Made by a program: the position numbers and the translations under genes
Shown: piece by piece, positions 40,965-51,540 of the stretch
Layout of the letters: each line of letters opens with the position of its first letter
How positions within the stretch are numbered: position 1 is the stretch's first letter
Source of the DNA: Anticarsia gemmatalis
Lineage: Eukaryota; Arthropoda; Insecta; Lepidoptera; Erebidae
Direction of reading: 5' to 3'
Assembly (NCBI RefSeq): GCF_050436995.1
Contig: NC_134771.1
Location: forward strand, 4,381,501 to 4,445,500
Length of the DNA stretch: 64,000 nt
The notes under the pieces: model-generated
Seen by the model: the letters and a program-made list of their open reading frames with translations, nothing else
Told to the model about the DNA's origin: nothing
Databases searched by the model: none

Positions 40965-42001
40965 AAATCAGGCACAAGTTATAGGATTGTTTTACCAAAA
41001 TTTGAGTCACTGAGTCGATAATATTTTTATTAACTAACAATATTAGCGTAAAAGGAAATTTTTCACAATTATATAATTTTAGGCTTACAAATATCAATTA
41101 TATTACGACGTTTCCCAAGCATAAAACATTATTTTATATTTTTCTATCGATGTTTTGAGGTATTTTATTATTAAATTGCGTTGAAATTAGGCCGATTATC
41201 GTAACTAATTATGTGTACTAACAAACAATTATTTAAATACACAATATTTAGGAAGTACAAAGCATTTGACTTTTGTATTACAATTTGTTAAGTTCATTTC
41301 AGTTGACAAAAAAATACAAATTATTTTTACAAAAACATTTTTTGCCAATTTTCATTTTACATTGCGTAACATAAATCACTCATATATACATAAAGTTTAC
41401 AAAAAAGATTTACATTGTTGCAATTTACAATATTGCACTAATTGTTGTAAAATTTGTTTTTTACAATTTCAAAGAATTACAATACAATATTTTGTTTTCC
41501 ATAGTTTAAACGGTTTTTCAGAAAACAATAACTCCCATTAGTTACTTTTGTGAGCTTTTATTTTTAATAGTATTTCAAACTGACTGTCTTCAAATCGTAT
41601 AAATACATTGCTCACCCATCCATTTACTAACCGCACTGAGGATTACATTACCCTCTAGTTTTGATCAATGCTCATTCTGAATTATACAAATTAACAAACT
41701 CTTACAAATAAATACAATATTACAAATTAATTTTACAATATTTAAAAAATACAATACACATTTACAATTGGGAAACGTCCTAATTTAGTATTTTTTTTAA
41801 TATAAAATTATGTTTTTTTCTCATTATAAACTAGCGGACTGATTTTCTTTCGAGATTCTGTGAATGAGGTCATATTCATCAACAATTATCAGGCGTTATT
41901 ATTATCTAAGTACACAGCACAACTAATTGAAAACTAATGATAGAGAATACTAAGAAAAAATGTTTGTTTTTAACGGCTTGAGTTTCAAATTATATTTTAA
42001 C
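40965..42001. other. AT-rich sequence rich in TTACAA/ACAAT words
   Basis: Many short TTTACAAT-type words but no defined repeat unit. The 91-codon open frame at 41266-41541 has a CCNLQYCTNCCKIC run but no domain, and base composition like its surroundings; not called a gene. Confidence 0.4.
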
Positions 42002-42110
42002 GAGCATGACTTTTTGTTCCATGGCATGACGTTTTGTTCCCTAGTATGACGTTTACGTTCCCTAACATAGTGGTACGTTTCAAACATGACGGTACGTTAT
42101 GAAGAGTTGA
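42002..42110 (+). repeat. ~20 bp minisatellite with TGACG motifs
   Basis: Units approximate GCATGACTTTTTGTTCCATG, GCATGACGTTTTGTTCCCTA, GTATGACGTTTACGTTCCCT, ACATAGTGGTACGTTTCAA and ACATGACGGTACGTTATG. Five units with period 20-21. TGACG(T) resembles a CRE/ATF half-site. Confidence 0.78.
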
Positions 42111-42337
42111 TAATATTTTATTACTGCTCATGATCATTTATGGCATGAATTTTCAACATTCGTACTTATGACATTATCTGTCACTATGACGCTTTAAACA
42201 ATACTTGCTATATGAAGACAGAACTAGTCAACATAAGTCGTCATAAGGATCCTTTTCTTTAAGACTCGTTCAAAAGTATTTGCCACACCCCCGACACTCA
42301 TCATGCACACGTTTTCGTTCAAATTAACTTTGCATTA

Positions 42338-42465
42338 ATAACTTTTAAACTCTCGCGTTGCATGTTTAATGTATAATAGAATACGGGAATTAACGCGAAC
42401 ACGCATTACACCTAACGTTTCGGCGCAGGTTGCACTCGCCGTGGTCGCAGGCTGACTTAGCAGTA
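42338..42465. mobile_element. MITE P, second copy
   Basis: TAAACTCTCGCGTTGCATGT, AGAATACGGGAATTAACGCG, then CGTTTCGGCGCAGGTTGCAC and GGTCGCAGGCTGACT as in the copy at 23988-24190. The far inverted arm is missing. Confidence 0.7.
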
Positions 42466-42608
42466 ATTGCCTAAATCATTTCGAACTGTATAATCCACCA
42501 ACAAATTCATATCAACCCTACACATAAACGTCAAAGCTACATTCAAGCAAATATATTTAGATCTACAACTTTATAACCAGAACAAGCTATTAAACACTAT
42601 TACAATAC

Positions 42609-42620
42609 AATATAATCAAT
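42609..42620 (+). repeat. SINE G target-site duplication, left copy
   Basis: AATATAATCAAT. The identical 12-mer is at 42880-42891. Confidence 0.85.
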
Positions 42621-42879
42621 CTTCTTATCTTATCGTATGGTTAGTGGTCAACCTAGTGTCAAAGTTGTTCAAGCCGCCCGAAGGCCTTTGACATGGCTTA
42701 ACGACTGTTATCTTAGTAGACAACAGCCGGGACCGACTTTTAACGTGCCCTCCGAAGCACGGAGACGCCCAGTTCAAATACCACTATGCGGTCACCCATC
42801 TATAGAGTGACCGCGCCAAGGGTTGCTTAACCCACAGATCGTTTACCGACCGGTGAGCGCAACTGGCTATGGGCGCCTC
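42621..42879 (-). mobile_element. SINE G, full length with 12 bp target duplication
   Basis: The best-delimited G copy. On the minus strand it runs from TGAGGCGCCCATAGCCAGTT, through the 5S-like head (TGGGTTAAGCAACCC, then GATGGGTGACCGC) and the core (CTCCGTGCTTCGGAGGGCAC), to CACTAACCATACGATAAGAT and AAGAAG. The perfect 12 bp duplication shows insertion by target-primed reverse transcription. The tail is GATAAGAAG-like, not poly-A, so the partner LINE probably recognises the shared 3' end. Confidence 0.93.
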
Positions 42880-42891
42880 AATATAATCAAT
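42880..42891 (+). repeat. SINE G target-site duplication, right copy
   Basis: AATATAATCAAT, identical to 42609-42620; its first A is shared with the element's last base as written. Confidence 0.85.
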
Positions 42892-43762
42892 ATTACACCA
42901 TAATATGCGCAGCAATTCCCTCGTAATGGTCGCAGACAGTTATAAAAACAGATACATTTGCATATACACTGAGCTTACAACCCTTTGGTACTCAATTCAT
43001 AGGATTAATCCCTTCATTAGAGGGTATTAAACTCCCCTTTATTCCGATTGGCTATTAATTTGTATTCCACAATAAGGTATTTGCTTTTTGATGTCCAAAG
43101 CGAGGCTAATTAGGATCATAAAATGGTGGTAAATTTCGTGGTGGTGTGGAATTTTGTTCGTTATTTGTTGCCGAGCATGACGGTATCGACTAGCATGACG
43201 CGATACATGACTGTGTTAATGAAAATGGTAAATTTTTTGTTGTTAATAAAAATTTTGGCTATTTTTAGTGTTTTTTATTTTGTTTGTGAATTTTTGTTTC
43301 TGTTAAGCAGATAATAAAATTGTCGACAGAAAGTCAAAAAATCGCAATTTAGACAGACAAAGATTGAATTTAAAGACAAAAAATCTAGACCGATCTAACC
43401 GGAACGAAATAATCTAAAGCCTGAATTGTTAACTTTTATATTTTTATTAATTTCATTCAAAACTTATGGTTAAAGATTGAGTTTTTCCTGAAGTTAAAAG
43501 TCACATCTTACTTGACTTATTAAGTAAGACATTTCTTTCAAAATTTTGGCTGTTTCTACCAGTCAATTCAGAGATAGACATCACTTTTTTCAGTAAAATA
43601 TCAGTATTTTACTAAAAAAAACTCTTTTTCGCTTTCACTATTTTTAACTTTGCAGCATAATAATATTATAAAACGCGACTGTTTGTGATAAGCTTCAAAT
43701 CCTACAGAATGTATTTTCATGCAGTTTTCACCAATAGATAGAGCGACCTGTAAACTTTTACC
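42892..43762. other. AT-rich sequence with CATGACG cluster
   Basis: GAGCATGACGG, TAGCATGACGC and ATACATGACTG occur within 43174-43212, echoing the minisatellite at 42002. A 63-codon open frame crosses it without any motif. No gene called. Confidence 0.45.
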
Positions 43763-43906
43763 CTCTCATTCATAAACACACTATAAAACTATTTTAGTTA
43801 AACAACTACTATAATATGTTTTCTCTTTTTCATTTCGCTAAGGAGTGAAAGAAACAAAACTCTTTGTAAGTCTTTCATAGATTCATATATTTTTATGAAT
43901 AAGAAG
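43763..43906 (+). mobile_element. MITE F
   Basis: CTCTCATTCATAAACACACT at the left and TTTTTATGAATAAGAAG at the right form terminal inverted repeats. The interior (TGTTTTCTCTTTTTCATTTC, GCTAAGGAGTGAAAGAAACA) matches 47577-47719 in reverse. About 144 bp. Confidence 0.82.
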
Positions 43907-45276
43907 GTTTGTATATAATTTGTTGAAGTTTTGTGACAAATAACTCTTAAAACCGAGGCAACGTTAGGCCGGGTTGCTAATTTACTGACGAAATTCTTCA
44001 AAACTTTACTCTAGTGCCAAGTTTCAATACAGCCTATACACTCTCGCGATTTCTAAATCACAGGCTTTAAAATTGAATGTCATTCGGCACTAAGAAATAG
44101 CGTAACAATTCATTTCGTTTCACTTGAAGGAGTTGAAGGAATTTATAGCGAATTCGAGTCTTGTTTTTGTATAAGCATTTTGAATATTCGGCAAAATAGT
44201 TTTTTTGTTCTTGAGGTGAATATTTCATCGGACTGGATTGAATTTTTCACAGTTTGATGTGGTTATTGTGAAATGTTGTCTTAGATAGTTTGATCTCAAG
44301 GTTTGAAAACTAAGTTCTGTTTATTTTTGTTTATATTTGTATTATTTTATTGTCCCTAGAATAGCACAAAGTATATTCGTAAAATCAAACTTTTTCGTAT
44401 AACCATTAAAATCCATTCAGAAATTTTATCAAACGACGTTTTTCTGTTCAAATTACGACGAATTTTACAGCAGGGAGTTAAAATAACTAACTTATTTTCG
44501 CTTATAATATATTTTTTTGAAACATCGACATCAAAATCTGTGGCCACATCAACGTAAATTGACACACTTTAAGGGCATACCAATATCTTGTCAAATGTGA
44601 TCAAACGGGACCCCGCAGACTTTCAAATTAAAAGGAACCATATAAATCGGTCCACCCAATAAAAAGTTATGCAATAAAAATAGATGAATTGACAACCTCC
44701 TCCTTCTCTAAAGTCGGTTCCCAACTCATTTACTTCAATCAATAACTAGTTTTCTAAAAACCTAAGTCTTAAAATTTCGCATTATGAATGGTTTTCGCCA
44801 AACGGTAATTAATAACGCTAATCGTTTATTTTTTAGGTTCATTAATATAAAATTGTTCGCAATTTGTTATAAATAAGTAATTAAAACGATGGGAAAAGAT
44901 AACAAGAAGAAATAATGACTCTATCTGAATTTATGATTTGACCGACATAGTTTAAAATTCGTGGTTATGTTCATTTAAGAAGTATATGCTATTTTTAGCA
45001 AATATTATTTTTATTGTAACTTTCCTTTACCTACATTATTTTATAGATGCGTTTTTACCCTTCAAATCAAAGAAATAGGACAGATTTTTGCGGCAAAAAT
45101 TGTGTTACCAACTTTAATGAAATGTACCGTGTAGATAGTGGAAATGATCAGAGAAATAAGTTCTTTAAATTCTTATTCAGGGTTTTATTACACTTGAAAT
45201 ATAAATGCAAAAGTTTGGCTGTTAGATTTTTTGCGGGAATGTTTGTTTGTCAAACACGCTAAAACTACTGATCTTA
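43907..45276. other. AT-rich intergenic sequence, no gene seen
   Basis: No repeat family or gene was recognised in ~1.4 kb. Open frames at 44356 (minus) and 45047 (plus) lack motifs. Confidence 0.4.
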
Positions 45277-45392
45277 TCCGGTTTCTGAGGGACATTTAGC
45301 AGTTGTTTCTCTATTCAATAGTGTTTAAACTCATATAAAGAAAAGATATTGAATATATAAACTACCGCTAAATATAACTCAGAAACCGGGGG
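45277..45392. mobile_element. Palindromic MITE E with TTA target duplication
   Basis: TCCGGTTTCTGAGGGACATT and AACTCAGAAACCGGGGG termini, flanked by TTA on both sides (45274-45276, 45393-45395). Confidence 0.88.
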
Positions 45393-45710
45393 TTAATGAT
45401 TTAAGTAGACAGGCAGTAACAACACATAATAGGATACTTTTTATCCCTGGAAAATCATTCTACGCGGATATCACTATGATAAAATAGTCAAAATATAATT
45501 CACGCCATGGATTAAACTATAATAATGTTCCGCCATGTTTTAGTCACGCTTTTAGGTCACATGGTCAAAGCAATCACTTTCTCAATTCACGACATCTTGG
45601 GTCAGTTTAGCAAAAAACTGTTAGGGCTAAGTTCTTTGTGTTGATTCGTCACCTTATAGTGTGATATAAATGACTATGGTATAGTCTCACAAGTTTTTAG
45701 AGAGCCATTA

Positions 45711-45800
45711 TCCATACTAATATTATAGCGAAAATAACTCTGTCTGTCTGTCTGTTACTCACTTGGTATGGAGATATTTCGATACCCGAGAACTTATCAT
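45711..45800 (+). mobile_element. Helitron-like B 5' fragment
   Basis: TCCATACTAATATTATAGCG, CTGTCTGTCTGTCTGTTACT and GGTATGGAGATATTTCGATA; the 3' end is not found. Confidence 0.65.
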
Positions 45801-46155
45801 GAAAGTGGCAAAAGATAGCATAAGATGTCGATCAACGCGTCAGCCTATAAAAAAACTACTAGATAGATACATTTTCAGTCTTAAAAACCCAATAAAAAAC
45901 AGACCTTTCTAAAATCTCAAAGTTTAAACATAAAATTTCAATTGTACGTCTTAATCTGTTTCCCAAGTAATCCATTATGACGACACGATTTAAAACAACT
46001 TTTTATAACTTCTAAGACAGTGTTTGTCAAACTTTTTTTAGACTACAGACACCGAAAATCAAGTACAATTTGAAAGACCCCTAAAATAGAACAAAATGCT
46101 TCAGTGCTGAAACTTTTTCGAAGATTATGCAGATAAAAAGTCCCTTCAGTCTATC
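45801..46155. other. AT-rich intergenic sequence, no gene seen
   Basis: Contains a possible hAT-like degenerate stretch (AGTGTTTGTCAAACTTTTTT near 46018) but no termini. Confidence 0.35.
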
Positions 46156-46235
46156 CACACTTGGTCAGCGTGGTGGACTCAAGGACCCCTCATTCTGGGA
46201 AAATACCCTTGCCCAGCAGTGGGACAGTAATGTTA
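46156..46235 (+). mobile_element. SINE D, 5'-truncated
   Basis: CACTTGGTCAGCGTGGTGGA and CCCTTGCCCAGCAGTGGGAC, the 3' end of D. Confidence 0.72.
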
Positions 46236-46285
46236 TATATTTTATTTTTATTTAATACAGATAGCATAATAATTTCGAGGTTTGC

Positions 46286-46448
46286 TAAGTGGTCAAACTA
46301 GTGTCAGAGATGTTCAAGCGGAATGCTTTTGTCATGACATAACGACTGTTATCGCTCAGTTCATAACTAAGCGGTTACCCATCTATGGAATGACCGCACT
46401 AAAGTTGCTAAGTCCAAATGAATAACACAGCTAGCTGCGAGCACCTGC
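46286..46448 (-). mobile_element. SINE G, degraded, core deleted
   Basis: TAAGTGGTCAAACTAGTGTC at the left, GGTTACCCATCTATGGAATG and GTTGCTAAGTCCAAATGA at the right. The core with the GCACGGAG hairpin is missing. Confidence 0.7.
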
Positions 46449-46461
46449 ATTTATCGATATA

Positions 46462-46678
46462 CTAGCTGACCCGGCGAACTTCGTCCCGCCTCTAATATGC
46501 AAAATTTAATGTCTATTTTTCAATATTTGTGAAAGATTTTCATAATATTTTTTTCCGTAAGAGCCTTCTCCTAATAATAATGAATGCAACACAAAAATAA
46601 TTAGTAAAATCGGTCCAGCCATTAACGCGTGATGCCGTGACCAAGGAAAACGGGTTTCATTTTTATATATATAGAAGA
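46462..46678 (-). mobile_element. Helitron-like element C
   Basis: CTAGCTGACCCGGCGAACTT at one end and TATATATATAGA at the other, a third family of TC..CTAG plan with its own interior (ATCGGTCCAGCCATTAACGC). Weaker hairpin than A or B. Confidence 0.55.
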
Positions 46679-47371
46679 TTGAATACCCATAGACCCCATA
46701 CACATACTAGTTGACCCCGGGGGTCATCGACCATGTTAAGCAACACTGACCTAACCGTCTCGTATAAAAACGATTCGACCTTCTTAGAGTTCAGAATTGT
46801 ATCGGCGTAAAATTGTTGCATTGCTATAATGGCCCGATACTGGATTTGAATCGGACATAGATTTCAAATGATTTTGAACGGATTGAAACAAAACGGTGCT
46901 TTATTGATGTTTTGAATATATCTTTTAAAAGATTATTTTAAAATTTACAACTGTACAGATCTTTATTTAAAGATTTAGCAGACCATATTGCCTGCATAAC
47001 TAGATTTTACACGATTTAAAATCCCGTTTTATTTTCATAGAGACATGGAAATAATGTACAAGTGTGGTAGCTGTCTATTGGGAATTAAAAGAAATCATTA
47101 ATGGTTTAATGTAATTGCTATTTACTCGAAGAAATTTGTTATATACTCCTTAGTCAGTAGTTATTGATAAAGACTTAACGGTGGAAAAGTTTTTTAGTTG
47201 TATTTTTAAGTAACTCAGCCGGGGTATCAAACTCCGTAACTATGACAAGGTCTATGAGTCATATCTGCTTTGGATAGATCACAATTTTATTTCTCTCTTA
47301 ACTGTCCGCCATTATTTTTTTACTACATATTATCTTACAACAGCTGTCAAAACGAATAAACATGCTTAAAA
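46679..47371. other. AT-rich intergenic sequence, no gene seen
   Basis: Nothing recognisable. Confidence 0.4.
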
Positions 47372-47417
47372 TAATATAATAAATGCAAAAGTTTGTATGT
47401 ATGTTTGTTACTCTTAC

Positions 47418-47532
47418 ACCTGGTTTCTGAGGTACATTTAGCGGTAGTTTATCTATTGAATAGTTTTTAAGCTCATATAAACGTGACAGTTTGAATAGAT
47501 AAACTACCGCTAAATGTGCCTCAGAAACCGGG
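47418..47532. mobile_element. Palindromic MITE E inside a Helitron
   Basis: CTGGTTTCTGAGGTACATTT and AATGTGCCTCAGAAACCGGG. TTACAC appears on both sides. Confidence 0.85.
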
Positions 47533-47576
47533 CATTACACGAACTACTGAAGGGCTTTTCATGTTACACAGTTACA

Positions 47577-47719
47577 CTCTTATTCATAAAAATATATGAA
47601 GTTATGAAAGGCTTATAAAGAGTTTTGTTTCTTTCACTCCTTAGCGAAATGAAAAAGAGAAAACATATTATTGTAGTTTTTTAACTAAAATAGGTTTATA
47701 GTGTGTTTATGAATAAGAG
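47577..47719 (-). mobile_element. MITE F inside a Helitron
   Basis: CTCTTATTCATAAAAATATA and GTGTTTATGAATAAGAG ends. The interior is the reverse of the copy at 43763-43906. Confidence 0.83.
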
Positions 47720-47814
47720 GATTAGTTTATAACCTGGATTAACATATAGGATACTTTTTACCCGGGGAAATATTTTTACACGGAAAAAATAGTAGACCGA
47801 ATCTTTATTTTTTA

Positions 47815-47862
47815 ACCCGTGTTTGCCCACTGCTGGGCAAGAGACTCTTCCAGAATAAAGTC
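47815..47862 (-). mobile_element. SINE D 3' scrap
   Basis: TTGCCCACTGCTGGGCAAGA and GACTCTTCCAGAATAAAG. Confidence 0.55.
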
Positions 47863-48698
47863 ATATTTTAGAACACGGTCAAGATTCCTCATTATTTGAA
47901 GATTCTGAATTGAACTGTATATCTTAGAGAATAAGGTTCAATTTCTTCTGATCTGATGTTTGTCGTTTAAGTCTTTTGTATTTTGTTTCTTATGACACAC
48001 ATCAATCGAAATACTTTTGATGTCACAATTAACTGAATGGCATCATTTCTTTAGAAAAATTACGTTGAAGTTGAAAAATGATTCTCAGTAGTTTTATTGT
48101 TACAAACATAAGGAAAAATACTAAAAATCTATTTATAAAAGTTAATTCAGTATGGACTGTAAAAAAGACATGTATTTTGTGTTTCAAAAGCTTCGATTTT
48201 GTTGTAAAAATATTCTTTTATATGCACTAAAAAAATATTTGGGAATCGAACTAGAGACCTCGCAATCAGTAAATATTCTTTTATATACACTACCCGTCTT
48301 TCAGAATGAAAATACCGAAATTAATAATAACACAATCTACGTTTGTCTAAATATTATGCTTTTAAATCAGCAAATTGAACATTTTTAACTGATTTTCAGA
48401 CATTTTGAAAAAACATTGGCATTGAGTCAAAAATCATTAGTTCTATTTCAATCTAGACTTAAAAATCTGTCTACAATCCATTAGCAATTGTTTTCAAAAA
48501 ACAAAAATAACTATTAATTTTGGCAGTGAACTTCATTTACAAAAAATGTAGAACGATAATTAAAATCATATGATAGATAGATGTTAATGAGCAATTAATA
48601 GCAAGAAAACGAATAAAATTAACAATTTATTTAAAGACATTTTTTATTTAAAATATTAATTTTTCGTTGCTGCTTTAATAAGTGGTTAGCAAGTCTGT
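47863..48698. other. AT-rich intergenic sequence, no gene seen
   Basis: A B-box-like GGGAATCGAACTAG (about 48241) only. The 78-codon frame at 48152 is AT-driven and not called. Confidence 0.4.
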
Positions 48699-48790
48699 AG
48701 TCTACTAAGATAACAGTCGTTAAGCCATGTCAAAGGCCTCTCGGGCGGCTTGAACAACTTTGACACTAGGTTGACCACTAACCATACGAC
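48699..48790 (+). mobile_element. SINE G, 5'-truncated
   Basis: GTCTACTAAGATAACAGTCG to CACTAACCATACGAC and an AAACAAAC tail. The 5S-like head and core are missing. Confidence 0.82.
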
Positions 48791-49196
48791 AAACAAACTA
48801 CTAACCACAAGAAGCAATCATATAACCTAGCTTTAAGTAAACCATAGTTCCAAAAATCGCCACCAGATGGCATTAGTATATGACATTACTAAAAATAAAC
48901 AGACCGGATGAAATCGTTTGATTTTCAAGATTAATGTATCAAAATGATTTAGCATCTAGTTTAGTATAATTAAGTATTGTTTTTTAGCTATTTTAACTGA
49001 GAGTTTTTGCAAATAATGCTTATCTTAAGTTGGTATTTTTCTAAGCGTTAGTTCGCAAATATATTTTTTTGTGCTAGTTTTTTGTGTTGTTTTGTTTGCA
49101 ATATGGCGGTCTCTTGGTGTTGTGAGTTCGATTTCCAGGAAAATATATTGAATATGATTTTCTTGCTATGATCTTAATGGTGCACATGATTTAGGT

Positions 49197-49296
49197 TATA
49201 AACTATCTACGTACCAAATTTCTTTAAAATTCATTTACTAGTTCTTGCGTGAAAGAGTTACAAACATATATAAACTTTCGCATTTATAATATTAGA
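49197..49296 (-). mobile_element. Helitron-like B 5' fragment
   Basis: ACGTACCAAATTTCTTTAAA, TTCTTGCGTGAAAGAGTTAC and ACTTTCGCATTTATAATATT, the complement of the B start. Confidence 0.65.
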
Positions 49297-50064
49297 AGGA
49301 ATTTACTTGGAAATTTCGAATGTGCGATATAAATTATTACTAGGATATTTTGAGAGACATTAATTAGATATTCCTTGAAACTTGCAGTTTAAGACGGCTA
49401 GTCTGGATTCGATTCCCATGCTTCGGTAATGGTTAATAGAAGTTATTTCTTATAACAATGTTATATTATGTATTGATATATCTTTCATTATTTTTTTGAA
49501 GGAAATAAAAATCTTGTCTAATATGAGCCAGTGACTTCGCCTACGAAAATAAGGGTCATGTTCTTTGTCCAAATATAATCTATTAAAATGCGAAAGTTCA
49601 TCATAAACGGTCAATATAAGTACTATGAAAGCGTAAGAGAGCTACGTTAGTTTCTAAAGGCATAATGGCATATCAAAATTGGCCTTTAAATATGCTATGT
49701 TGGAGCCTAACATCTCTGCCTATCCTTTTAAACTACAAGCGTGAAGTTTTACCTCTTATTACCAAAAGTATGTTACATAAGTACCATAGCTTTATAAGAA
49801 TTAAATGACCGTGAATTGTCCAAACACATTTATTTTAATATTAGCCTAAAGCAAAAAAAGTTGTCTAACCCAATTAAATGGATGGTCACAATCTCAAATA
49901 TTTATTTCGCATACAAATCACCTTGTTATAGGATTACTTGGAATACTATAAATCTTTTTAAATACATCCTTATTCTATTCATTTGCATTTTATAAAAACG
50001 ACAAAAGAGACCGAGTTGCTTGTCTATGAATATTTTAATCTGACATTTTTTTTATGTTGTTTGC
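49297..50064. other. AT-rich sequence with an L scrap
   Basis: AGAATTAAATGACCGTGAAT and TGTCCAAACA (about 49797-49827) is the end of SINE L. A B-box-like GGATTCGATTCCC lies near 49409. No gene seen. Confidence 0.4.
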
Positions 50065-50125
50065 ACATACATACATACATACATACATACAAACATACAT
50101 ACACACATACATACATACATACATA
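50065..50125 (+). repeat. (ACAT)n microsatellite
   Basis: About 60 bases of ACAT repeats with minor interruptions. It is probably the (TATG)n tail of the adjoining minus-strand K element. Confidence 0.9.
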
Positions 50126-50220
50126 AAACTAAAGCCGTCTTTTGGCATTTTTCAAATTGAGGTGAGCAGAGACCCAAAAACGCTAGTTCCTACAAACTCA
50201 GAAAGCAGAGGCTAGAAAGA
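50126..50220 (-). mobile_element. K element, degraded
   Basis: AAAGCCGTCTTTTGGCATTT, GGTGAGCAGAGACCCAAAAA and CTAGTTCCTACAAAC read as the complement of K next to its microsatellite tail. Confidence 0.5.
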
Positions 50221-50276
50221 CATTTGTTATAATCCCTACTAATTAGTTAAGCTTCATTTTCATTCATCTTAGCATA

Positions 50277-50612
50277 CGAAGTTATGTGTATTAGAAATAA
50301 TTATCACTTGTTCTAACGGTGAAGGAAAACAACGTGATGAAACCTTGCATGTCTAACCCCCGGTTTCTGAGGTACATTTAGCGGTAGTTTATCTATTCAA
50401 TAGCGTTAAAACTCATGTCAAAAAACGCTATTGAATAGATAAATTACCGCTAAATGTACCTCAGAACCCAGGGGTAAGAGATTTTAACACAAATTTTCAA
50501 GAAATGTACAATGCCAAAATTGGCCAAAATGGTGGACTCGAGGTAGGCCCTTCCTTCTTTCATTAGGAGAAGAGGTCCTTGCCCAGCAGTGGGACTGTAA
50601 TGGGCTAAATTT
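50277..50612 (+). mobile_element. SINE D split by a MITE
   Basis: CGAAGTTATGTGTATTAGAA..CCTTGCATGTC before and AATGGTGGACTCGAGGTAGG..TTGCCCAGCAGTGGGACTGT after the nested type E MITE. Confidence 0.83.
50357..50474. mobile_element. Palindromic MITE E inside SINE D, TAA duplication
   Basis: CCCCCGGTTTCTGAGGTACA and TGTACCTCAGAACCCAGGGG, TAA on both sides (50354-50356, 50475-50477). Confidence 0.9.
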
Positions 50613-50944
50613 ATTTATTCTTAAGACCTCTTTACATTGTTAACGTACAAGTCGCGATATTTTAAAAACGTCATTAGAGGAATGTAAAAAAATATAATTT
50701 GAAATATATCGCTATCTAAACGTTAACAGAGACATAAAAACTGATTGATAACTACCAGTTAACCTAAAAACTAACAAGTGTATCTAACATAATAAAATAT
50801 AATGGTACATAATTAAATTTTATCTTAAAACTCGATACATAAAGGATATTTTTGATAAAATTCTGATAGATTTATGATTAAGTTTGCACGCGACTGTGTT
50901 TTTAATTATTAAGATTGCTAGAATGGCTAAGGATTTTATACGTA
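50613..50944. other. AT-rich intergenic sequence, no gene seen
   Basis: Nothing recognisable. Confidence 0.4.
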
Positions 50945-51268
50945 CCTACTAATATCTTTAATGTGAAAGTTATTCTGTATGTTACGTTATGTTTTCAAGA
51001 CTAAACTGCTGAACTGATTGTGATGAATAAAAATACATTTACTGGTGGGCAAGAGTCTTCTCCCGTAATGAGGGAGGGGTTAGGCCTTGAGTCAACGCTG
51101 GCCAAATGCGGGTTGGAGACTTTGCATACCTTCAAAAACCATATTAAAGAACTCTCAGGCATGCAAGGTTGCATCACGATGTTTTCCTTCATCGTTGGAA
51201 CAAGTGACAATTATTTCTAATACACATAGCTACAATTTCACGAGCCAATCCGCGTGGTTTGTCTAGTA
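50945..51268 (+). mobile_element. Helitron-like B copy split by SINE D
   Basis: B start at 50945-51030 (CCTACTAATATCTTTAATGT, AAACTGCTGAACTGATTGTG) and B-like end at 51232-51268 (GAGCCAATCCGCGTGG, GTCTAG) flank a minus-strand D. Confidence 0.65.
51043..51230 (-). mobile_element. SINE D, head missing, inside a Helitron
   Basis: GGGCAAGAGTCTTCTCCCGT, GGGGTTAGGCCTTGAGTCAA, CAAGGTTGCATCACGATGTT and ACAAGTGACAATTATTTCTA. The mirrored open frames here are artefacts. Confidence 0.82.
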
Positions 51269-51466
51269 TTGAAATAAAGGCCGAAGTTGAATTAGTAATA
51301 AAATGAAACCAGTATACATGTAAAAGAATTTGATTATAACAATAAAATTCAGTTAGTTTAAATATAAAATATTATGAAATAGAAAATTTACTGTTAGTTT
51401 CAAAAAAGCTGTAAAAATACTATTTAAATCGTTTTTTAGTACACTACTAATATTTTATGTAGCAGT

Positions 51467-51520
51467 ATGTATGAAAAGATGTATGGATGTGAAAGAAATA
51501 AACGAAATTTGAAAAGATCT
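51467..51520 (+). mobile_element. K element fragment
   Basis: GTATGAAAAGATGTATGGAT and GTGAAAGAAATAAACGAAAT. Confidence 0.5.
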
Positions 51521-51540
51521 AGCCTTGCTAGTATCATTCT

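Larger units (their letters stand above)
47372..47790 (+). mobile_element. Helitron-like B copy carrying two nested MITEs
   Basis: B pieces at 47372-47417 (AATAAATGCAAAAGTTTGTA, GTTTGTTACTCTTACAC), 47536-47576 (CACGAACTACTGAAGG) and 47730-47790 (CCTGGATTAACATATAGGAT, TTTTTACCCGGGGAAA) are in B order. They are separated by a type E and a type F MITE. The 3' end is missing. Confidence 0.72.

Noticed and set aside
41266..41541. 91-codon frame with a cysteine run
   Set aside because: Low-complexity AT-rich DNA; Cys codons come from TTGTTGTAA/TGCAATTT words; no domain.
50065..50125. CRISPR-like regular repeat
   Set aside because: A simple (ACAT)n microsatellite in a eukaryotic genome.
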